A stretch of 26,329 nt of DNA from Pseudomonadota bacterium (GTDB lineage: Bacteria > Pseudomonadota > Gammaproteobacteria > Xanthomonadales > Xanthomonadaceae). Every line of letters begins with the position of its first letter. The stretch's first letter is position 1. The stretch spans positions 1 through 26,329 of the forward strand of contig JAEWFH010000123.1 in the NCBI GenBank assembly GCA_023388955.1. Reading direction: 5' to 3'. This document shows positions 22,124-26,329 of the stretch, one piece after another. The position numbers were made by a program, and so were the translations under genes. The notes beneath the pieces were generated by a model. It searched no databases and was not told the DNA's origin. It was given only the letters and a program-made list of their open reading frames with translations.

Positions 22124-23908
22124 GTGCGTCCATTCACCAGGTCCTTTCTCCTCGCCGGCCTGCTGGCCACCCTGACCGCGTGCGCCGGCCTGGGCACGCC
22201 GCTCGCGCCGGTGGACCAGGCGCCCGCCGTCGTCACCGCAGGGGATGCCGGGGCAGTGCAGCCGCCGGGTGCGGCCATCGCCAGCGCCCATTCGTTGGCG
22301 ACCGATGCCGGAATGGAGGTGCTTGCCGCTGGCGGCAACGCCTTCGATGCCGCGGTTGCCGTCTCGGCGGCGTTGTCGGTGGTCGAGCCGATCAGCTCCG
22401 GCATCGGCGGTGGCGGCTTCTTCCTGTTGCACGATGTCGCCAGCGGGCGCGACGTGTTCGTCGACGCGCGCGAGACCGCGCCGGCCGCCGCGACCCCGGA
22501 GGTGTACCTGGACGAGGCCGGCGAACTGGACCGCGACACCGCGACCAACGGTCCCTGGTCGGCGGGCATCCCCGGCCTGCCCGCCGCGCTGGTGCACGTG
22601 TCGGAACAGTACGGCCGGCTGCCGCTGGGCGTCGCGCTGGCCCCGGCGATCCGCCTGGCCCGCGACGGTTTCGAGGTCTACCCGCGGCTTGAGCGTGGCT
22701 ACGCGGCGCGGGCCGGCGTGATGGAGCGCTACCCGGGCACCCGGGAGGTGTTCCTGGCCGACGGCGACCCGCCGAAGACCGGTGAGATCCTGCGCCAGCC
22801 CGACCTGGCGCGCACGCTGGAGTTGCTGGCGCGGGACGGCCACGACGGCTTCTACCGCGGCGAAGTTGCCGACGGGTTGATCGCGGGCGTCGCCGCCGAG
22901 GGCGGGCGCTGGGACGCGGCCGAGCTGGCCGGCTACCGGGTGCGCGAGCGCGAACCGATGGTCTTCGACTACCGCGGCTGGACCATCACCACCTCGCCGC
23001 CGCCCTCCTCGGGTGGAATCGCGCTGGCGCAGATGCTGCAGATCCTGTCGGGCTGGAACCTGGACCGGCTGGAGCCGGCGCAGCGCATCCACCTGACCGC
23101 CGAGGCCATGCGCCGCGCCTACCGCGACCGGACCTTCTACCTGGGCGACCCGGACTTCGTCGAGGTGCCGGTCGGGATCCTCGCCGACCCCGACTACGCC
23201 CGCGGCCTGCGCGCCACCATCCACCCGCGCAAGGCCACGCCGAGCGAGCTGCTCTCGGGCGAGCCGACCCCGCTGGAGGACGAGGAGACCACGCACTTCT
23301 CGATCATCGATGCCGAGGGCAATCGTGCCGCCGTCACCCAGACCGTCAACCTGCTGTTCGGCTCCGGCCTGGTCGCGCCGGGCACCGGAGTGCTGCTCAA
23401 CAACGAGATGGACGACTTCGCGCTCAAGCCCGGCACGCCGAATGCCTTCGGGGTGATGGGCTTTGCGGCCAACGCGGTCGAGCCGGGCAAGCGCATGCTC
23501 AGCTCGATGACCCCCACCTTCATGGAGTCCACCGACCGCGTCGCGGTGCTGGGCACCCCGGGCGGCAGCCGCATCATCACCATGGTGCTGCTGGGCATCC
23601 TCGGCTATGCCGACGGGCTGGGGGCACAGGAGGTCGCCGCGCTGCCGCGCTTCCACCACCAGTGGATGCCCGACCGCATCCAGGCCGAGCCGGGCGCGGT
23701 CCCGGCCGCCGCGGCGCGCCAGCTGGAGGCGATGGGCCACACGCTCGACCTGCCGCCCGACGAGGTCCAGGCCGGTGCGTCCAGCCACTCCTGGGGCAAC
23801 CTGCAGACCGTGCTGTGGGATCGCGCGGCGGGTACGCTGGAAGGCGGCACCGACCCGCGCAACCCGGTCGGCAGCGCCGAGGTCCGGCTGGAGGAGGCGA
23901 GGCGATGA
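22124..23908 (+). CDS. ggt: Gamma-glutamyltransferase, predicted lipoprotein
   Basis: The 594-residue N-terminal nucleophile hydrolase cleaves glutathione and other gamma-glutamyl compounds. A signal VRPFTRSFLLAGLLATLTAC with Cys20 suggests a lipid-anchored periplasmic or outer-membrane form. The large subunit holds the substrate Arg116 in DARETAP. Self-cleavage is expected before Thr389 in TTHFSIID, the catalytic residue, followed by NNEMDDF (427-433) and SSMTPT. Start GTG 22124, with GGAGAG upstream, gives the signal peptide; an earlier in-frame ATG at 22094 lies inside the ferredoxin gene and would spoil it. Its stop overlaps the next gene by ATGA. Confidence 0.94.
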   Translation: MRPFTRSFLLAGLLATLTACAGLGTPLAPVDQAPAVVTAGDAGAVQPPGAAIASAHSLATDAGMEVLAAGGNAFDAAVAVSAALSVVEPISSGIGGGGFFLLHDVASGRDVFVDARETAPAAATPEVYLDEAGELDRDTATNGPWSAGIPGLPAALVHVSEQYGRLPLGVALAPAIRLARDGFEVYPRLERGYAARAGVMERYPGTREVFLADGDPPKTGEILRQPDLARTLELLARDGHDGFYRGEVADGLIAGVAAEGGRWDAAELAGYRVREREPMVFDYRGWTITTSPPPSSGGIALAQMLQILSGWNLDRLEPAQRIHLTAEAMRRAYRDRTFYLGDPDFVEVPVGILADPDYARGLRATIHPRKATPSELLSGEPTPLEDEETTHFSIIDAEGNRAAVTQTVNLLFGSGLVAPGTGVLLNNEMDDFALKPGTPNAFGVMGFAANAVEPGKRMLSSMTPTFMESTDRVAVLGTPGGSRIITMVLLGILGYADGLGAQEVAALPRFHHQWMPDRIQAEPGAVPAAAARQLEAMGHTLDLPPDEVQAGASSHSWGNLQTVLWDRAAGTLEGGTDPRNPVGSAEVRLEEARR

Positions 23909-24795
23909 AACTGTGGTCCCTGCAGGGCAACAGCCAGAAGCTCGATGGCGGCGCGATGTTCGGCAATGCGCCGCGCGCACTGTGGAGCCGTTGGCTGCAA
24001 CCCGACGAGCACAACCGCATCGACCTGGCCTGCCGGGCGCTGCTGGCCACGCCGCTGGCGGGGAAGACGGTGCTGTTCGAGACCGGCATCGGCGCGTTCT
24101 TCGAGCCGAAGCTGCGCGAGCGCTACGGCGTGGTCGAGGAGCGCCACGTGTTGCTGGATTCGCTGGCGGAAGCGGGCTTCGCGCCGGAGGACATCGACGT
24201 CATCGTCCTGTCCCACCTGCACTTCGACCATGTCGGCGGCCTGCTGGCCCCGTACGCCGAGGGCGAGCCGCCGCGGCTGGTGTTCCCCAACGCGTCCTAC
24301 CTCATCGGCCGGGAACACTGGGAGCGTGCCCGCAACCCGCACCCGCGCGACCGCGCCAGTTTCATCCCCGGCCTGCCGGAGCTGATCGAGGCCACCGGCC
24401 GGCTGGAACTGGTCGAGGGGCCGCGCTCGCGGCTGCTGGGCGATGCGGTGCGGTTCCACTACAGCGATGGCCACACGCCGGGCCTGATGCTGGCGGAGAT
24501 CGCCGGCCCGCTGCGCGAGCATGGCGAACCGCACGGGGGCGTGGTGTTCTGCGCCGACCTGATCCCCGGCCGGCCCTGGGTGCACGTGCCGATCACCATG
24601 GGCTATGACCGCAACGCCGAGCTGCTGATCGACGAGAAACAGGCCTTCCTGGCCGACAAGCTCGAGCGCGACGTGCACCTGTTCTTCACCCACGACGCGG
24701 AGTGCGCGATGGCCCGGGTGGTGCGGGACGAGCGCGGCCGCTACGCGACCGCCAACGAGGTCGCCCGGCTGCAGGCGAGGATCCTCGCCGCATGA
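23905..24795 (+). CDS. Metallo-beta-lactamase-fold hydrolase
   Basis: The 296-residue enzyme has the metal motif HLHFDH (His104, His106, Asp108, His109), then His190 in SDGHTPG, bridging Asp218 in CADLIPG and His263 in FTHDAE, a full set for a binuclear zinc (or iron) site. No signal peptide is visible, so it should be cytoplasmic. The sequence resembles lactonase or thioesterase-like MBL enzymes, but the substrate cannot be assigned. ATGA overlaps link it to ggt upstream and to the TMEM43-like gene downstream, and a GGAGGAGGCGAGG stretch precedes the ATG. Confidence 0.92.
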   Translation: MKLWSLQGNSQKLDGGAMFGNAPRALWSRWLQPDEHNRIDLACRALLATPLAGKTVLFETGIGAFFEPKLRERYGVVEERHVLLDSLAEAGFAPEDIDVIVLSHLHFDHVGGLLAPYAEGEPPRLVFPNASYLIGREHWERARNPHPRDRASFIPGLPELIEATGRLELVEGPRSRLLGDAVRFHYSDGHTPGLMLAEIAGPLREHGEPHGGVVFCADLIPGRPWVHVPITMGYDRNAELLIDEKQAFLADKLERDVHLFFTHDAECAMARVVRDERGRYATANEVARLQARILAA

Positions 24796-25520
24796 GGCGG
24801 GTTATCGCGTTGCTGGCCGGGCTGCTGCTCGCCGGCGGCGCACTGGCCCAGGCCGGGCAGGAGCCGGTGGTGCCCGAAGGGCCGCCGCAGCCGGGCGAGG
24901 TGCTGGAGGACCCGGACTTCGGCGTGCGCACCGGCCAGTTCGGCCTGGAGCGCACGGTCGAGATGTACCAGTGGTACCGCGATCCCAATGGCGACTTCCA
25001 GCGCGTCTGGAAGGCCGGGCTGGTCGACTCTGCCGGTTACGCGGCCAGCCACCGCAATCCCGGTTCGATGCCGGTGGAGGGCAGGCGCTGGTGGGCCCGG
25101 GCGCCGACCCTGGACGGCCGGCCGCTGGACCCGTCGGTGCTTCGCGCGCTGGGGCGCTGGGAAGCCTTCCGGCCCGGCTTCAGTCGCCTGCCGGCGAACC
25201 TGGCCGCGACGTTCCAGCCCGAAGGAGACGGCCTGTCCAGCGCGGACAATCCGCTCGACCCGCAGGTCGGCGACCTGCGCCTGCGCTGGCGGGAGTTGCA
25301 GCTCCCCGAGCTTGCGGGGCGGGTGGAACTGGTGGATGGCCGCTGGGAGCTGTTGCCCGACGCTGCCCACGCTGCGTTGAATGCCCGGCCGCTGCCGCCG
25401 GTGGAAGGCGTCGACGCAGTCCCGGACGCCCCGGGGGACGGCCGCCCCTGGTGGCCGCTGCTGGTTGGCCTGCTGGTGCTGGCCGGCGGCCTGGCCTGGT
25501 GGCGCCGGCGCCGCAAATGA
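24792..25520 (+). CDS. TMEM43-like (DUF1625) protein with signal peptide and C-terminal membrane anchor
   Basis: This 242-residue protein has a signal peptide (MRRVIALLAGLLLAGGALAQA), then the TMEM43 core: LEDPDFGVRTGQFGLERTVEMYQW, WKAGLVDSAGYAASHRNPGSMPVEGRRW and VGDLRLRWRELQLPE. It ends with one transmembrane helix (WWPLLVGLLVLAGGLAWW) and a basic tail RRRRK, giving a type I topology with the domain in the periplasm. Bacterial TMEM43 proteins that I recall are longer, with an N-terminal anchor and several C-terminal helices. Function unknown; human TMEM43 (LUMA) is an inner nuclear membrane protein. Its ATG overlaps the MBL stop. Confidence 0.8.
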   Translation: MRRVIALLAGLLLAGGALAQAGQEPVVPEGPPQPGEVLEDPDFGVRTGQFGLERTVEMYQWYRDPNGDFQRVWKAGLVDSAGYAASHRNPGSMPVEGRRWWARAPTLDGRPLDPSVLRALGRWEAFRPGFSRLPANLAATFQPEGDGLSSADNPLDPQVGDLRLRWRELQLPELAGRVELVDGRWELLPDAAHAALNARPLPPVEGVDAVPDAPGDGRPWWPLLVGLLVLAGGLAWWRRRRK

Positions 25521-25521
25521 A

Positions 25522-25546
25522 GAAGGCCGGGCGATGCCCGGCCTTC
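25522..25546. terminator. Bidirectional terminator hairpin between convergent genes
   Basis: GAAGGCCGGGC (25522-25532) pairs perfectly with GCCCGGCCTTC (25536-25546) around a 3-base GAT loop. It lies directly after the TMEM43-like stop and 22 bases from the stop of the convergent aminotransferase. No long T-run is seen. Confidence 0.75.
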
Positions 25547-25568
25547 CCGTGACGATCTTGCGGCGTGC

Positions 25569-26329
25569 TCAGGCCTGCTTGCGCGGGCCCTCGCGCAGGG
25601 CGCGTCCGACCATCTCCACCAGCAGGTCCAGCTCCTCGCTGGTCATGGTGAAGGTGGGGGTGAAGCGAAGCGAGTTGGTGCCGCCGTGGATCACGCCGAT
25701 GCCGTGGCGGCGCAGCCACTCCTCGGTGGAACCGGTGCCGTAGCACTTGAACTGCGGGGCCAGTTCGCAGGAGAACAGCAGGCCCGTGCCCTGGACCTTG
25801 GTGATCAGCCCGCCGAGCTCGTCCTTCAGCTTCTCCAGCTTCTCGATCGCTTCCTTGCCGCGCACGCGGATGTTGTCGCGCACCTGGTCGGTGACCAGGG
25901 CCAGAACCGCGCTGGCGGTGTCCAGGCCGCGCGGGTTGGCGGTCATGGTGTTGCCGTACAGGCCCTTGCGGTAGCAGCCGGCGGCCCGCTCGTTGACCGC
26001 CAGCACCGACAGCGGGAACTGGCCGGCGTTGAGCGCCTTGGAGAAGGTCTCCATGTCCGGCGCCTCGATGTCCTCGAAACCGGGGTAGTCGACGATCGAC
26101 AGGGTGCCGGTTGCTCGCAGGCCGGCCTGGATCGAGTCCACCAGCAGCAGCGACCCGTGGTCCTTCGTCAGCTTGCGGGCCAGGTTGTAGAACTCCACCG
26201 GCACGCTGCGGCCCGGGTCGCCCTCGCCCATGACCGGCTCCAGGAACATCGCCTCGATGAACCACTTGTTGGTCTTTGCATCATCGAAGACCTTCTGCAG
26301 CGCGGCCTGGTCATAGGGCTCGATCGCGA
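25569..26329 (-). CDS. Class III PLP-dependent aminotransferase (5' end outside window)
   Basis: The C-terminal 252 residues are visible. The Asp that contacts the PLP ring nitrogen is in LLLVDSIQAGLRATG, the Schiff-base Lys is in ETFSKALNAGQFPLSVLAV, and GNTMTANPRGLDTA and GVIHGGTNSLRFTPTFTMTSEELDLLVEMV are the closing class III elements. The class moves amino groups from ornithine, lysine, GABA, acetylornithine and similar donors; the donor cannot be fixed from this part. The frame is open to the right edge (AIEPYDQAALQKVFDD), so the start lies beyond it. It converges on the ggt run. Confidence 0.92.
   Translation of the reverse strand, partial: AIEPYDQAALQKVFDDAKTNKWFIEAMFLEPVMGEGDPGRSVPVEFYNLARKLTKDHGSLLLVDSIQAGLRATGTLSIVDYPGFEDIEAPDMETFSKALNAGQFPLSVLAVNERAAGCYRKGLYGNTMTANPRGLDTASAVLALVTDQVRDNIRVRGKEAIEKLEKLKDELGGLITKVQGTGLLFSCELAPQFKCYGTGSTEEWLRRHGIGVIHGGTNSLRFTPTFTMTSEELDLLVEMVGRALREGPRKQA

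Noticed and set aside
21950..23980. A long minus-strand open frame opposite ggt and the ferredoxin gene
   Set aside because: Its translation has no recognisable domain and mirrors the codon bias of ggt; the plus strand has a complete, motif-bearing gene.
1..26329. CRISPR arrays, insertion sequences, retrons or other mobile systems
   Set aside because: No regularly spaced repeats, transposase or reverse transcriptase motifs or terminal inverted repeats were seen by reading; only a 10-base tandem pair and ordinary hairpins.

Overview
The window reads as two bacterial segments from different proteobacterial lineages, joined inside a conserved gene neighbourhood. Bases 1 to about 6,920 look like a Burkholderiales genome, probably Alcaligenaceae: coding DNA is moderately GC-rich with mixed third codon positions, and IhfA, PheT and UbiK have the Bordetella/Pusillimonas style. 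From about 6,925 to the end the DNA is very GC-rich, almost every codon ends in G or C, and the proteins look like Xanthomonadales (Lysobacteraceae, such as Lysobacter or Luteimonas). The switch falls at the start of a MerR-type regulator, in a protein segment nearly identical in both groups. Both groups keep the order pheS-pheT-ihfA-merR-tRNA-Pro, so the join is syntenic. An assembly chimera between two community members is the simplest reading; homologous replacement is the alternative. Left segment: the 3' tail of an unknown gene, two hairpins, ubiK (ubiquinone biosynthesis accessory factor), yifB (ComM-like AAA+ ATPase), then a clear sigma70 promoter and the translation cluster rpmI-rplT-pheS-pheT-ihfA. 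infC, usually just upstream of rpmI, is absent here. Right segment, first part: merR, tRNA-Pro(GGG) and a strong terminator. A minus-strand run follows, in transcription order: LEA-type lipoprotein, acyl-CoA dehydrogenase, HNH endonuclease, an unknown 364-residue protein, and dxs. A clade-3-type catalase is divergent from it. Right segment, middle: a minus-strand tRNA-Phe with its own promoter, a small DUF6491-like lipoprotein, and the tight minus-strand run ftsY - AsmA-like protein - mutY - yggX. Right segment, end: the plus-strand run rsmD-coaD - lipoprotein - ferredoxin - gamma-glutamyltransferase - metallo-beta-lactamase-fold hydrolase - TMEM43-like membrane protein, with ATGA overlaps at three of the junctions. 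A convergent class III aminotransferase runs off the right edge. Most genes are housekeeping. I see no integrase, transposase, CRISPR array, phage module or defence island. The points most worth a second look are the lineage junction, the yifB-rpmI adjacency with a structured leader, the coupled ggt-MBL-TMEM43 trio, and the unknown protein next to dxs.
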